Source: Alkaliphilus peptidifermentans DSM 18978 (lineage in GTDB: Bacteria > Bacillota > Clostridia > Peptostreptococcales > Natronincolaceae). From it: a DNA stretch of 64,000 nucleotides. Position 1 is the first letter of the stretch. Each line of letters begins with the position of its first letter. Made by a program: the position numbers and the translations under genes. The stretch is from positions 124,001-188,000 of the forward strand of contig NZ_FMUS01000002.1 in assembly GCF_900101495.1 (NCBI RefSeq), in the 5' to 3' direction. Shown here piece after piece: positions 52,280-62,071 of the stretch. The notes beneath the pieces are model-generated. The model did not search any database, was not told the origin of the DNA, and saw only the letters and a list, made by a program, of their open reading frames with translations.

Positions 52280-52453
52280 AAAATGCCTCCTTATACTAAT
52301 AAGATTAAATTATTGTACTTATTACTATTTCTATCTTAAGTGCCTACATCCCTTTTTTTTATTTTATACTTGTTAATAATATTGGATAATCATAGAGTAT
52401 TTCATTAGTATATAATACTTTTGTAGATATCAACATTTGTCTTTCAGAGTCTA

Positions 52454-52486
52454 TAAAAAAAATCAACTGAATTAATTCAGCTGATT
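52454..52486 (-). terminator. Terminator of glyQS
   Basis: A minus-strand near-palindrome, AATCAGCTGAATT with AATTCAGTTGATT, is followed by TTTTTTAT. Confidence 0.8.
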
Positions 52487-52505
52487 TTAAGATTCCAAAT
52501 AAAAG

Positions 52506-53891
52506 TTAATATTTTAGTCTTTCATCTAGATATGCTTCTAATTCCTCTATCGCTATTCTCTCCTGTTCCATTGAATCCCTATGCCTTATTGTTACACAGT
52601 TATCCTCTAAGGTATCAAAATCTACAGTTATGCAGAAGGGTGTACCTATTTCATCATGTCTTCTATAACGCTTTCCTATGCTGCCTGCATCATCATAGTC
52701 AACCATATATTTTGAAGCCAAGGTTTCATATATCTCCATTGATGCATCCTTAAGCTTTTTTGTTAATGGAAATATTGCTGCTTTAAAGGGTGCCAAGGCA
52801 GGATGAAGCTTTAATACTACTCTAGTATCGTTCTCTGCAACCTCTTCTTCATTATAGGCATCAACTAAAAATGCAAGGGTTAAGCGTTCTACTCCAACTG
52901 AAGGCTCTATACAGTAGGGTACATATCTCTCATTAGTTATTGGGTCAATGTATGTAAAGTCCACGCCGGAGTGCTGACTGTGCTGTTTTAAATCGTAGTC
53001 TGTACGGTCTGCAATTCCCCAAAGCTCACCCCATCCGAAGGCAAATTTATACTCTATATCTGTTGTTGCATTGCTATAATGAGATAATTCTTCATCAGAA
53101 TGCTCCCTTAACCTAATACTATCTTCCTTCATATTTAAGCCTAATAACCAGTTTTTACAAAAATCACGCCAATAACTGAACCATTCTAAATCTTCTCCGG
53201 GCTTGCAGAAGAATTCAAGCTCCATTTGTTCAAACTCTCTTGTTCTAAATATAAAATTACCAGGTGTAATCTCATTTCTAAAGGATTTGCCAATTTGTCC
53301 GATACCAAAAGGAACCTTTTTTCTTGATGAACGTTGAATACTCTTAAAGTTAACAAAAATTCCCTGGGCTGTTTCAGGTCTTAAAAATATTTCTGTGCTG
53401 GTATCCTCCGTTACCCCTTGAAAGGTTTTGAACATTAAGTTAAACTGACGAATATCTGTAAAGTCCTTTGCTCCACATTCTGGACAAACAATACCTTCAT
53501 CGTCAATAAATGATCTCATTCTTGCATTGTCCCATCCATCAACGATAATTTCTTCCTTCTTATTTAAGGCATGTTCTTCAATCAATTTGTCAGCTCTGAA
53601 TCTAGCCTTACACTTTTTACAATCCATTAAAGGATCATTAAATCCGCCAACATGTCCTGATGCAACCCATGTTTGAGGATTCATTAGTATTGCAGAATCA
53701 AGTCCAACATTATAAGGACTTTGCTGAATGAACTTTTTCCACCAAGCCTTTTTTATATTATTCTTTAATTCCACACCTAATGGACCATAATCCCACGTAT
53801 TTGCTAATCCTCCGTAAATCTCCGAGCCAGGAAATACAAATCCTCTTGATTTTGCCAATGACACTATTTTTTCCATTGTTACCTCTGCCAT
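52506..53891 (-). CDS. glyS: Glycyl-tRNA synthetase (dimeric type)
   Basis: Class II synthetase of 461 residues, the single-chain alpha2 form. It shows [20 protein letters not shown] at the N-terminus, a zinc-binding insert with CKKCKARF and CPECGAKD, motif 2 region [20 protein letters not shown], and motif 3 [17 protein letters not shown]-terminal anticodon-binding domain follows. GGAGGAG precedes the ATG. Expression is controlled by the glycine T-box upstream. Confidence 0.96.
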   Translation of the reverse strand: MAEVTMEKIVSLAKSRGFVFPGSEIYGGLANTWDYGPLGVELKNNIKKAWWKKFIQQSPYNVGLDSAILMNPQTWVASGHVGGFNDPLMDCKKCKARFRADKLIEEHALNKKEEIIVDGWDNARMRSFIDDEGIVCPECGAKDFTDIRQFNLMFKTFQGVTEDTSTEIFLRPETAQGIFVNFKSIQRSSRKKVPFGIGQIGKSFRNEITPGNFIFRTREFEQMELEFFCKPGEDLEWFSYWRDFCKNWLLGLNMKEDSIRLREHSDEELSHYSNATTDIEYKFAFGWGELWGIADRTDYDLKQHSQHSGVDFTYIDPITNERYVPYCIEPSVGVERLTLAFLVDAYNEEEVAENDTRVVLKLHPALAPFKAAIFPLTKKLKDASMEIYETLASKYMVDYDDAGSIGKRYRRHDEIGTPFCITVDFDTLEDNCVTIRHRDSMEQERIAIEELEAYLDERLKY

Positions 53892-53924
53892 AATTATCTC
53901 CTCCTACTTTATTTTAAATAAAAA

Positions 53925-54142
53925 TAAAAAAGCCCTCCATCCCTATGGTTAGGGACGAAAGACTTATCTTCCGCGGTTCCACCCTAGTTGGTATTAAATA
54001 CCCACTTAGTTATTCAAGCTCAAAAGCGCCCTTCATTAACAAACTGTATTGGACTTTCACCTTCTCCAACTCGCTATTGCAGTTTTATTAATTACTCCTC
54101 TTTATCAAAGCTTTATAAAATTTTGTAATTAAACTTAGTTTT
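53925..54142 (-). ncRNA. Glycine T-box leader of glyS
   Basis: Short-form T-box, as usual for glycyl synthetase genes. The specifier GGC (complement of 54028-54030, context GAAGGGCGC) codes for glycine. The canonical T-box AGGGTGGAACCGCGG lies at about 53971-53985. The terminator pairs GTCCCTAACC-region bases with the following GGGATGGAGGGC and ends in six T. Confidence 0.95.
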
Positions 54143-54148
54143 CTTTAT

Positions 54149-54177
54149 AATTTAGCAAATTATTTATGAATTGTCAA
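54149..54177 (-). promoter_or_regulatory. Promoter of the glycine T-box
   Basis: Minus-strand TTGACA (complement of 54172-54177), 17 bases, TAAATT (complement of 54149-54154). Confidence 0.7.
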
Positions 54178-54187
54178 TAGTTGTTGT

Positions 54188-54703
54188 TTAAAAGTCTGCT
54201 CCATCATCTATTTTGTCTAAAGTTTCCTCTATATCTTCAGTAATTTCATCTGTTGAAGTATCCTTTGGCTTCATCTTTGACTTGAATTCATTGATTTTTT
54301 CCTCTGCCATGTCATTAATATCAACAACTTCACCATTATTCTTTACTATTTCAATTGTGGCTCTAGATGCTATAGCAGCAGAAACCCCCACTATAGATAC
54401 CAATGGCCCTAGTACAACCCCAATAGCACCAGCTGTAACAGGTATGTTTAGCATTATTTCTCCATCTTTTTTTAGTATAACTCGAGTTACATTTCCTTTT
54501 TTTATAATCGCCTTTAGCTTCTCTATTACATCATTACCAGTAACATTTATTGTGTCATACCAATTCTTATCGCTTTTTTCCTCCAGCTTAATTAATGCCT
54601 CTACAAGATCTCCATTAGTTTCTTCTAGTACTTCTCTTGCTTCCTTATAAGAAACTCCCGTACGCTCCCTAAGAATATCAATTTTTTCAAGATTAATATC
54701 CAT
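54188..54703 (-). CDS. DUF4342 protein with N-terminal UBA-like helix bundle
   Basis: Protein of 171 residues. The first 45 residues resemble the UBA/TS-N domain of EF-Ts (LRERTGVSYKEAREVLEETN). A DUF4342 domain follows (VTRVILKKDGEIMLNIPVTA, then GAIGVVLGPL), with a short hydrophobic stretch that may touch the membrane, and an acidic tail. Its function is unknown. The ATG at 54703 follows AGGAGAGG. It lies 17 bases after recO on the same strand. Confidence 0.8.
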   Translation of the reverse strand: MDINLEKIDILRERTGVSYKEAREVLEETNGDLVEALIKLEEKSDKNWYDTINVTGNDVIEKLKAIIKKGNVTRVILKKDGEIMLNIPVTAGAIGVVLGPLVSIVGVSAAIASRATIEIVKNNGEVVDINDMAEEKINEFKSKMKPKDTSTDEITEDIEETLDKIDDGADF

Positions 54704-54719
54704 TGACTTCCTCTCCTTC

Positions 54720-55460
54720 TCATAATTTATCAACTATTTCTAAGCTCTTAAACTCATATTTATTAATATGAGTCATTATGTATTTTTTTATTAATTTTTT
54801 AAGTTGATTATTGAGAGAATCATGAATTTTTAATTTTTGTATTTCCATGATATCCTTGTGAAGCAAGTAATCAGCAAGTTTAATTGTTACATCAGAGATT
54901 TTAACTGCAAAGGGATCTGTCTGTACACATTGAGGGCAAATAATGCCTCCCTCTTTAAAGCTAAATCGTATATTGGCAATTTCTTTGCTACCACAGGAAA
55001 CACAACTGTTTAAGCTAGGTCGGTATCCTGAATAGACTAAAAATTTAAGTTCAAAGGCTCTAATGACAGTATTAATTTCTATGTCTTCCTTCGCCAATAT
55101 ATGTAGCGTTTTCCCTAATAAATTAAAAAGTCTATTATTCGTTTGTCCTTCTGTAGTTACTGTTTCAGTCAACTCTAACACATAAGATCCATAAGCTAAT
55201 CTATTAAGGTCCTCTCTTATGGTGTAGAATATTTGCTTAGGTTCACACTGGCTTACAGTATAAAGATTTCTTCCCTTATAAAGAACAAAATCGCTATAAC
55301 AGAAGGGCTGAATACCAGCAAGTAGATTGCTTTTTGGTTTTCTGGCTCCCTTAGCAATAGCATTTATCTTCCCGGCTTTTCTAGTGAAGATAGCAAGCAA
55401 GCTATCATTTTCACTATATTTCCGGTTTTTTATAACAAACCCCTCTGTTTTTATAAGCAT
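54720..55460 (-). CDS. recO: DNA repair protein RecO
   Basis: Protein of 246 residues with an N-terminal OB fold ([20 protein letters not shown]), a helical middle and a zinc finger (CVSCGSK...IICPQC near residues 150-175). It helps RecR load RecA on SSB-coated DNA and anneals strands. It sits in the standard era-yqzL-recO order, 27 bases after yqzL. Confidence 0.95.
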   Translation of the reverse strand: MLIKTEGFVIKNRKYSENDSLLAIFTRKAGKINAIAKGARKPKSNLLAGIQPFCYSDFVLYKGRNLYTVSQCEPKQIFYTIREDLNRLAYGSYVLELTETVTTEGQTNNRLFNLLGKTLHILAKEDIEINTVIRAFELKFLVYSGYRPSLNSCVSCGSKEIANIRFSFKEGGIICPQCVQTDPFAVKISDVTIKLADYLLHKDIMEIQKLKIHDSLNNQLKKLIKKYIMTHINKYEFKSLEIVDKL

Positions 55461-55487
55461 TATTGTTCCCCCGTTTTTAACACATCA

Positions 55488-55631
55488 TTATTCATTATCA
55501 TTTGCTGCCTTTGTAAGCTCTATTTTATTAGACTCTCTCTTTAAATTCAAATTATGATAACAGCTTTCATACAAATATGCTTCAATGCTTCCTGTTTTTT
55601 CAAAGACATTCCAAAAAATCTTACATAGCAT
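55488..55631 (-). CDS. yqzL: YqzL-family small protein
   Basis: A 47-residue protein: MLCKIFWNVFEKTGSIEAYL then YESCYHNLNLKRESN. The YqzL family signature (FWKVFEKTGSIEAYLYY) and the position between era and recO identify it. AAAGGGG lies 8 bases before the ATG. Function unknown. Confidence 0.88.
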   Translation of the reverse strand: MLCKIFWNVFEKTGSIEAYLYESCYHNLNLKRESNKIELTKAANDNE

Positions 55632-55726
55632 AATTAAGTCCCCTTTCCTTTTTTTAATATCAAGCTTATTTTTTGTATTAAGGGGACTTTAATTCATTGT
55701 AAATTATGTAATTATTATATTCATTT

Positions 55727-56614
55727 TTAGTCGTATCCGAAACCCTTTAGTATGCTTCCACTATTTCTCCAATCTTCTTTAATCTTTACCCACATTTCCA
55801 GGTAAATCTTAGAGCCCAACAGTTTTTCAATATCTTCTCTAGCACTTTTTCCAATGCCCTTAAGCTTTCTACCGCCTTTTCCAATAATTATTCCCTTATG
55901 GGTCTTTCTTTCACAATAGATTGTTGCATGAATATCTATAATATCCTGTTGTTCCCTTTGCTTCATCATAGATACTTCAACAGCCACACCATGGGGTATC
56001 TCCTGCTCAGTATAATGTAATATTTTCTCTCTAATTATTTCTGCAATAATTTGCCTTTCTGGTTGGTCTGTTATCATATCAGAAGGAAAATATTGGGGCC
56101 CCTCTTCCAATAGAGCTTCGATTTTACTTATAAGAGAGTTTAGGTTAGCACCTTCTAGAGCAGAGATACCAATAATATCATGAAATATTCCTGTACTCTT
56201 ATAAGCTTCATATAGTTTATTGAATTCCTCCTGTTTCATCTTGTCTATCTTATTCATAACAAGAATTACAGGTGTCTGAATTCCTTCAAGCTGTTCCATT
56301 ATAAATCGATCTCCAGGCCCTATTTGATTACCTTCATCTACGACAAATAGAACTATATCAACTTCTCTTAAAGTTTCTTTAGCCACCTTAACCATATATT
56401 CCCCTAGCTTATGCTTAGGCTTATGTATACCAGGCGTATCAAGAAATACAATTTGAAAATCTTCTCCTGTATAAACACACTGAATCTTATTTCTAGTTGT
56501 TTGAGGTTTGTCTGAGATAATAGCTATCTTTTCGCCTATAAGCTGATTCATTAATGTAGATTTTCCAACATTTGGTCTGCCGATAATTGTTACGAATCCG
56601 GATTTGAATGGCAT
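55727..56614 (-). CDS. era: GTPase Era
   Basis: Protein of 295 residues with GTPase motifs GRPNVGKSTLMNQL, DTPGIHKPKHKLGEYM and NKID, and a C-terminal KH domain with GIIIGKGGRKLKGIGKSARE. It binds the 3' end of 16S rRNA in small-subunit assembly. It begins 3 bases after cdd ends. Confidence 0.97.
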   Translation of the reverse strand: MPFKSGFVTIIGRPNVGKSTLMNQLIGEKIAIISDKPQTTRNKIQCVYTGEDFQIVFLDTPGIHKPKHKLGEYMVKVAKETLREVDIVLFVVDEGNQIGPGDRFIMEQLEGIQTPVILVMNKIDKMKQEEFNKLYEAYKSTGIFHDIIGISALEGANLNSLISKIEALLEEGPQYFPSDMITDQPERQIIAEIIREKILHYTEQEIPHGVAVEVSMMKQREQQDIIDIHATIYCERKTHKGIIIGKGGRKLKGIGKSAREDIEKLLGSKIYLEMWVKIKEDWRNSGSILKGFGYD

Positions 56615-56617
56615 TTT

Positions 56618-57025
56618 TTATAAACCTCCATTTTTATTTAAGTCATCTGGTGAAAATGAATGTGGGAAAAGATCTGAAATACTATAAACCTTGTATTCAT
56701 TCTCGGATTTTCCAATAATCATTTTAATATCTTTTCCAAATTCGGTAATAACCTGTCTACAAATACCACATGGATATGTATAGTTTTCCATATCTCCTAT
56801 AACTGCAATAGCTTCTATGTCCTTATCACCCTCTGATATGGCTTTAAAAATAGCTGTTCTTTCTGCACAATTGGTACCACCATATGATGCACATTCTATA
56901 TTACATCCTTTATAAATCTTACCTGACTTTGTTAAAACAGCAGCCCCTACTGGAAATTTTGAATAGGGAACATATGCAAAATCCCTAGCTTCTATTGCTT
57001 TTTTTAATAATTCCTTATCTGTCAC
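56618..57025 (-). CDS. cdd: Cytidine deaminase
   Basis: Zinc enzyme of 135 residues converting cytidine to uridine. The active site is NCAERTAIFKAI (catalytic Glu and zinc Cys) and PCGICRQV (two zinc cysteines). Homotetrameric small type. It is in the usual clostridial position before era. Confidence 0.95.
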   Translation of the reverse strand: MTDKELLKKAIEARDFAYVPYSKFPVGAAVLTKSGKIYKGCNIECASYGGTNCAERTAIFKAISEGDKDIEAIAVIGDMENYTYPCGICRQVITEFGKDIKMIIGKSENEYKVYSISDLFPHSFSPDDLNKNGGL

Positions 57026-57042
57026 TTATATCTCCTCCAAAA

Positions 57043-58077
57043 TTATAGAATTGTCACTGTATCTAAATTTTTTATAATTTGAATCCATGTTTTACCAGGA
57101 TTCATAATCAATTCGTTTCCATCCATATCAAAAAACTTTGTTTGCCCTTTATAGCTTTCCTTCTTCCAAGTAATATTAATTACTTTACCATTTGTTATAT
57201 ATAAACCTTTACCTTCCCCAATGGTATCCATCTGAAGTCTTAGCTCTTTATCAACCACTTTAGCATTGACTGTTTGAATAATTATATTGGTGGCAGTAAG
57301 CTGTTCATTTGTGATTTCATCGACATGAGGCTGTCCGTTATAATATCTATAATATATTTTTTCTTCCTCATTAAACTTAAATGATGGTTGATACGGTCTA
57401 CTATAATAAATTTGTATTTCTGATGCAATTTCACCCTCAATTTCCTCTATATCTTCATGGAAGCTCCATGCTTCTGCCTCCATTTCGGATCTATATTTGC
57501 TATTTTCAGCCGCCTTACGTAAGGCATCATGGCTGCTATACATATTATGGGGGGCTACCTTGTGGTTCTTTCGCCAAAATACATCGCTCCCCCTATTCAT
57601 TGCATTTATATTGTTCACCTTATATGTATCTAAATCTTTAAATGCCTGTGGACTACCGCCTACATGAACAAACATAGCATCAAATTCCAATGCTCTTTCA
57701 ATAAGATAGGATCTAGCACTTCTTATACCCCCAATTGTTTCAGGTTCATTGGCTAGAAATATTCCAAGGTATCTGGTGATATCTCCTTCTGCTAAAAATT
57801 CATATGCTATTTCTGCATCAATTAAACCAGCTTGTGGTCTTGCTTGACCATGGTTATCAAAAACAATTGCCAAGGGTCTCCTTTGCACCTTTTCATCTGG
57901 AAAGTAAAGTCCACTTAGAGGTGATGGGCTTCCCTCCTTCTGAACTTCGGGACTTCCGATTTCAATGACAGGCTCCATTTCCTCCTCTTCTTGGGGCTTC
58001 TTACTACATCCAAAGGTGTTTAAAACCATCAATATAATAATAAAAAATAAAGTGGTTTTACTAAAATATGTCATCAT
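57043..58077 (-). CDS. DUF3048 lipoprotein (YerB-like)
   Basis: Protein of 344 residues. A signal peptide ends in a lipobox with Cys24 (LNTFGCSKK), so it should be lipid-anchored outside the membrane. The two DUF3048 domains follow, with RPLAIVFDNHGQARPQAGL and RYLGIFLANEPETIGGIRSA (N-terminal part) and GQTKFFDMDGNELIMNPGKT and WIQIIK (C-terminal part). Its function is unknown. A 9-base spacer separates AAAGGA from the first ATG. Confidence 0.9.
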   Translation of the reverse strand: MMTYFSKTTLFFIIILMVLNTFGCSKKPQEEEEMEPVIEIGSPEVQKEGSPSPLSGLYFPDEKVQRRPLAIVFDNHGQARPQAGLIDAEIAYEFLAEGDITRYLGIFLANEPETIGGIRSARSYLIERALEFDAMFVHVGGSPQAFKDLDTYKVNNINAMNRGSDVFWRKNHKVAPHNMYSSHDALRKAAENSKYRSEMEAEAWSFHEDIEEIEGEIASEIQIYYSRPYQPSFKFNEEEKIYYRYYNGQPHVDEITNEQLTATNIIIQTVNAKVVDKELRLQMDTIGEGKGLYITNGKVINITWKKESYKGQTKFFDMDGNELIMNPGKTWIQIIKNLDTVTIL

Positions 58078-58110
58078 TGAAATCTATCCTTTCTCTATTG
58101 GGTTTATCTT

Positions 58111-58707
58111 TTACTGATTTTTTTGACCTGGTTTTACAATGCCCCCAGACACAATAAGCTTTACAGCCTCTTCAACAGTCATATTTAAGGGTACTACTTC
58201 ATTCTTTGATACCATTACAAACATGCCTGAGGTTGGATTAGGTGTAGTAGGAATAAATAATCCCACCACATTTTCATCGGTTTTTTCTTGTATTTCTTCT
58301 GCTGCATCAGAGGTAATGAATCCAATTGTATATATACCTTTTGAAGGATATTCTATTAAAACAGCCTGCCTAAAGGCTGTATTTTTACTACCATAAAGAG
58401 TTTCTGTTAATTGTTTAATAGAAAAATAAAGTGTTCTTACTAGTGGTATTCTTCGTAGTATAATCTCCGTAAAAGTAATCATTTTATATCCAGAATAATT
58501 TCGTGCAATTATACCGGCAGAAAACACCAACACTAGTGTTATTAAAACTCCAAGACCATAAATTCTAAAGCCAATTATATTTTCTATAGGCTCCCTAAAA
58601 ATAATATCAACTCTATTAAATATCCAAATAATTAAAATCATTGTTAAAGCCATAGGTAGAATCACTAATAAACCTGTAAAAAAAGTTTTACGAATGTCTT
58701 TCCACAA
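58111..58707 (-). CDS. DUF502 membrane protein
   Basis: Protein of about 198 residues with two membrane segments near the N-terminus (FFTGLLVILPMALTMILIIW and GVLITLVLVFSAGIIA). The DUF502 C-terminal part follows, with IPLVRTLYFSIKQLTETLYG and VGLFIPTTPNPTSGMFVMVS. Its function is unknown, perhaps transport-related. The TTG at 58707 is 7 bases after GGTGG and gives the usual family start; an in-frame ATG at 58725 lacks a site. Confidence 0.8.
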   Translation of the reverse strand: MWKDIRKTFFTGLLVILPMALTMILIIWIFNRVDIIFREPIENIIGFRIYGLGVLITLVLVFSAGIIARNYSGYKMITFTEIILRRIPLVRTLYFSIKQLTETLYGSKNTAFRQAVLIEYPSKGIYTIGFITSDAAEEIQEKTDENVVGLFIPTTPNPTSGMFVMVSKNEVVPLNMTVEEAVKLIVSGGIVKPGQKNQ

Positions 58708-58742
58708 ACTATCCCCACCCATCATAAAAAGATTAGTATGTA

Positions 58743-59441
58743 TTACCCGAATATTTGAAAAAACAATACAGCTATTATGATTCCAATAAATGCACCAGCT
58801 AAGACTTCAAAAAAGCTATGAATCTTACCTTCTATCCTGCTTTGGCAAACCAATAAAGCCATAAAAATTGATAAAGTTGCAATAAACATATTTTCTGATA
58901 TAAATGTCATGGCAGTAGCCAGTGCAAATGCAACAGCAGCATGCCCACTTGGCATTCCCCCCTTTAATGGTGTACCTTTCCCAAAATATGCCTTTAATCC
59001 AATGGTGGTAAACACAACTACAATAAATATTATAAAGGTAATATGAATGGGAGATTGCCTAACATGATGTAATACCATTTGTGTATAAGGGTTTATTCTA
59101 TGAAAAAAAATAAAATAAGCAACCAGAACTGAGTTTATGGCAGCAATTAATACTGCACCTGCGGCAACGTTTTTAGCAATTTTAGCGAATATATGGTACT
59201 GATCTGTAATGAGGTCTATTGTCATCTCAATAGATGTGTTAATCATCTCTGCAATTATTACTAAAGAAATAGTTAATAGTAAAATAAGTACTTCAACTCT
59301 ACTAAGATCAAAAAATAGACTTAAGGTTAATATAATAACTGTTACAAAGAAGTGTATTTTCATATTACGCTGAGTTTTGAAGGCATATATAATGCCTTCA
59401 AAAGCGTAATTAAAGCTATCAATTAGTTTTCTTACTCTCAT
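58743..59441 (-). CDS. Undecaprenol/diacylglycerol kinase fused to a PAP2 phosphatase
   Basis: Protein of 232 residues joining two domains. Residues 1-115 are a DgkA/UdpK-type kinase with three membrane helices (FNYAFEGIIYAFKTQRNMKI, and EMINTSIEMTIDLI with catalytic Glu). Residues 120-232 are PAP2 phosphatase-like with KGGMPSGHAAVAFALATAM and a C-terminal SRIEGKIHSFFEVLAGAFIG. The fusion would phosphorylate and dephosphorylate polyprenol or lipid alcohol carriers. It is found in clostridia in the same locus. The ATG at 59441 follows GAGG by 9 bases. Confidence 0.9.
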   Translation of the reverse strand: MRVRKLIDSFNYAFEGIIYAFKTQRNMKIHFFVTVIILTLSLFFDLSRVEVLILLLTISLVIIAEMINTSIEMTIDLITDQYHIFAKIAKNVAAGAVLIAAINSVLVAYFIFFHRINPYTQMVLHHVRQSPIHITFIIFIVVVFTTIGLKAYFGKGTPLKGGMPSGHAAVAFALATAMTFISENMFIATLSIFMALLVCQSRIEGKIHSFFEVLAGAFIGIIIAVLFFQIFG

Positions 59442-59456
59442 TTTATCCAACCTCTT

Positions 59457-59912
59457 TTACTGCCTCACTTGTCCTAAGAGCGACAGTATAGCTTCTTCTT
59501 TTTTTCTCATTATCTCTTTTTCACTATCGATTTCGTGGTCGTATCCCATAAGATGAAGCATACTATGAACCACCAAAAAACACACTTCACGATTAAAGGA
59601 ATGTCCGTATTCATCAGCCTGCTCCAATGCTTTTTCTACTGATAATACTATGTCTCCAAGAAGCTTTTCTTCCGTATCTACCATATATTCATCCTCTACC
59701 ATTGGAAAAGATAAAACATCTGTAGAGTAATCTTTCCCTCTATAGGTTTTATTTAATTCTTGTATCTCCTCATTGTCAACAAGGGATAGACTAACTTCAT
59801 AAGATGAGTCCCATCCTTCATATTTTAATGATTCTTCAACTGCCTTCTCAATCAGTATAATCAGCGATTCATCTATTATTGTGTTCTGTCTATTATCAAC
59901 TACTAGACTCAT
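59457..59912 (-). CDS. ybeY: Endoribonuclease YbeY (rRNA maturation factor)
   Basis: Protein of 151 residues with the zinc motif LVVHSMLHLMGYDH (the family HGxLHLxGYDH with Ser in place of the first Gly). Upstream is the motif YRGKDYSTDVLSFP. It matures 16S rRNA 3' ends and aids ribosome quality control. It overlaps the end of pgpH by 17 bases. Confidence 0.95.
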   Translation of the reverse strand: MSLVVDNRQNTIIDESLIILIEKAVEESLKYEGWDSSYEVSLSLVDNEEIQELNKTYRGKDYSTDVLSFPMVEDEYMVDTEEKLLGDIVLSVEKALEQADEYGHSFNREVCFLVVHSMLHLMGYDHEIDSEKEIMRKKEEAILSLLGQVRQ

Positions 59913-61995
59913 GGGCTTTCCTTCCCTTCAATTCTTTTGGATCTAAATCTGGATACGCAATCCGTTCATGGAAAATCCCCATAATTACACTTATAAAGGA
60001 TTGCTTTATTTTTTCAATCTCATTTAAGGTTAGATTACTTTCCTCCAGCTGACCATCCTCTAATTTATCCTTAACTATTTTGTGTATCATATTCTCTATT
60101 TTATCTTTAGTGGGAGATGTTAGACTCCTTACAGCAGCTTCAACTGAGTCAGCAATCATAACAATAGCAGTTTCCTTACTTTGTGGTTTTCTACCACTAT
60201 ATCGAAAGGTTTGCTCTTCTACCTCTTCACCATTAGCCATATTTTTTGCTTTATGATAAAAATATGCAACTAAAGTATCTCCATGATGTTCTAATATAAA
60301 ATCTTGTATCTCCTGTGGTAGCTTATGTTTGACCGCCAGCTCAATACCTTCCTTAACGTGTCCAGTAATAATCAAGCTGCTTAAGGAAGGATTAATATTA
60401 TCATGTGGATTATCAGATGTCAGTTGATTTTCCTTAAAGAAATAAGGTCTACTGGTTTTTCCAATATCGTGATAAAATGCTCCAGTACGAGCAAGTAAAG
60501 AGTTACCTCCAACTGCATCAGCCGCTGACTCGCTAAGGTTTCCAACAATAATACTATGATGATAGGTTCCGGGTGCTTCTATCAATAGTTTCTTCAACAG
60601 TGGATGATTAGGGTTAGATAATTCTAATAGCTTTAAAGGAGTTACAATATCAAAAATTCCCTCCCACATCGGTAATGATCCTACTGTTAATATTGCACAA
60701 AATACACCATTAAGGACACCATAAAAGCCGAAGGTTAACACCTTTATTACTTCATTACTATGAATAAAACCAATACCAATTATTGTGATTATATTGGCTA
60801 AGCTAACTATCATACCAGCAATAAAAATATTTCCCCTTTGCTGTGTATTAATCATGCTAAATACTCCTACAGTTCCACCTATTAGTGCCATTGCTATAAA
60901 CATTATATCATTACCAGTAATAATACCTATCAGTATTGTTAGACATAGATTTATTAGTAACGATAATCTAGCATCTATGAGGATAGATAAAAGCATAGCA
61001 GATAATGCTACAGGCATTAAGTAAATAGATATTATTGATATTGCCTTTGATATAATCATTGTTAAAACCATGATAATAAGAATCATAAAAAGCTTTCCTG
61101 GTTTGTCCAACAATTCTTTGTTAAATACATACATATATGCGATTATCAAAAGCATAATAACCAATACTATAGATGCAATTCCTGTATATAGCATAACATC
61201 TATCTTGCTATTTTCCACCAACAGTCCAAGCTCCTGCATAATTCTTAGCCTGTCGAAGGTTACAATTTCCCCTTCATTAAGAATTATATCTCCCTTACGA
61301 ATCATAACTTTTTCTATGTCTTCTCTAGCTGCTTGTCTTTTTTGTTCTGTTAAATCGATATCTAAGAATTTGTTAGGCCGAATAGTAGCATTTATTACAG
61401 TTATTGAAAGATCTTTTAAAGAATCGTCAAAATCATCAATTCCTAAAATGTAATCCTTTATATTATTCTTTTCCTTCTGTAAATCTTCTATTTTTATTCC
61501 ATTATTCATATTTTGCGCAATTATCTCGTATATATAATTCTCAAGATATTTTATTCTTTCGATGGGTGAATCTAGTGCAGATGTTAAATTTGGTCCAGTT
61601 ATATTTAAATCATTTTCTTCCAACAACATCCTTTGTTCAATAAAGCTTAATTCTTCTTGACCTCTAATTTCATATATCAAGGTAAAGAATTTTTCAATGT
61701 CTTTTTTTATCTCGCTTTGAACAGATTGATCCAGCTTATATTGAATTTCCTGTGCTTCTGCTGCCTCATCCTTAAGCTTATCAGTTAACCATTTATCTTC
61801 AATATCCTTTGAGGCTCTTATGTCACTTGGAGCTCTTTGTCCAACAGATAAATCAAACTGCTCAGGCTTTAAGCTGGCAGTTAATATTGAAAATATGCTT
61901 ACAAAGAATAACAGGATTAGTAAAATATGCTGAATTCTTCTACTTCCCTTTGAAATACCAGGTAGCTTTGCTTTAAGACCTTTTAACTTTCCCAT
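59896..61995 (-). CDS. pgpH: 7TM-HD family cyclic di-AMP phosphodiesterase (PgpH/YqfF)
   Basis: Membrane protein of 699 residues: one N-terminal membrane helix (HILLILLFFVSIFSILTASL), an extracytoplasmic 7TMR-HDED domain (about residues 50-265), seven membrane segments (about 270-450), and a cytoplasmic HD domain with TYHHSIIVGNLSESAADAVG and ARTGAFYHDIGK. Relatives degrade c-di-AMP. GGAGG precedes the ATG. Confidence 0.95.
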   Translation of the reverse strand: MGKLKGLKAKLPGISKGSRRIQHILLILLFFVSIFSILTASLKPEQFDLSVGQRAPSDIRASKDIEDKWLTDKLKDEAAEAQEIQYKLDQSVQSEIKKDIEKFFTLIYEIRGQEELSFIEQRMLLEENDLNITGPNLTSALDSPIERIKYLENYIYEIIAQNMNNGIKIEDLQKEKNNIKDYILGIDDFDDSLKDLSITVINATIRPNKFLDIDLTEQKRQAAREDIEKVMIRKGDIILNEGEIVTFDRLRIMQELGLLVENSKIDVMLYTGIASIVLVIMLLIIAYMYVFNKELLDKPGKLFMILIIMVLTMIISKAISIISIYLMPVALSAMLLSILIDARLSLLINLCLTILIGIITGNDIMFIAMALIGGTVGVFSMINTQQRGNIFIAGMIVSLANIITIIGIGFIHSNEVIKVLTFGFYGVLNGVFCAILTVGSLPMWEGIFDIVTPLKLLELSNPNHPLLKKLLIEAPGTYHHSIIVGNLSESAADAVGGNSLLARTGAFYHDIGKTSRPYFFKENQLTSDNPHDNINPSLSSLIITGHVKEGIELAVKHKLPQEIQDFILEHHGDTLVAYFYHKAKNMANGEEVEEQTFRYSGRKPQSKETAIVMIADSVEAAVRSLTSPTKDKIENMIHKIVKDKLEDGQLEESNLTLNEIEKIKQSFISVIMGIFHERIAYPDLDPKELKGRKAHESSS

Positions 61996-62071
61996 TTTTT
62001 TCCTCCTACCAGCCGTTAATAATGCTTTATTAAAAGATAATCTAAAGCATTTATTATGGTCTGAACTTTTT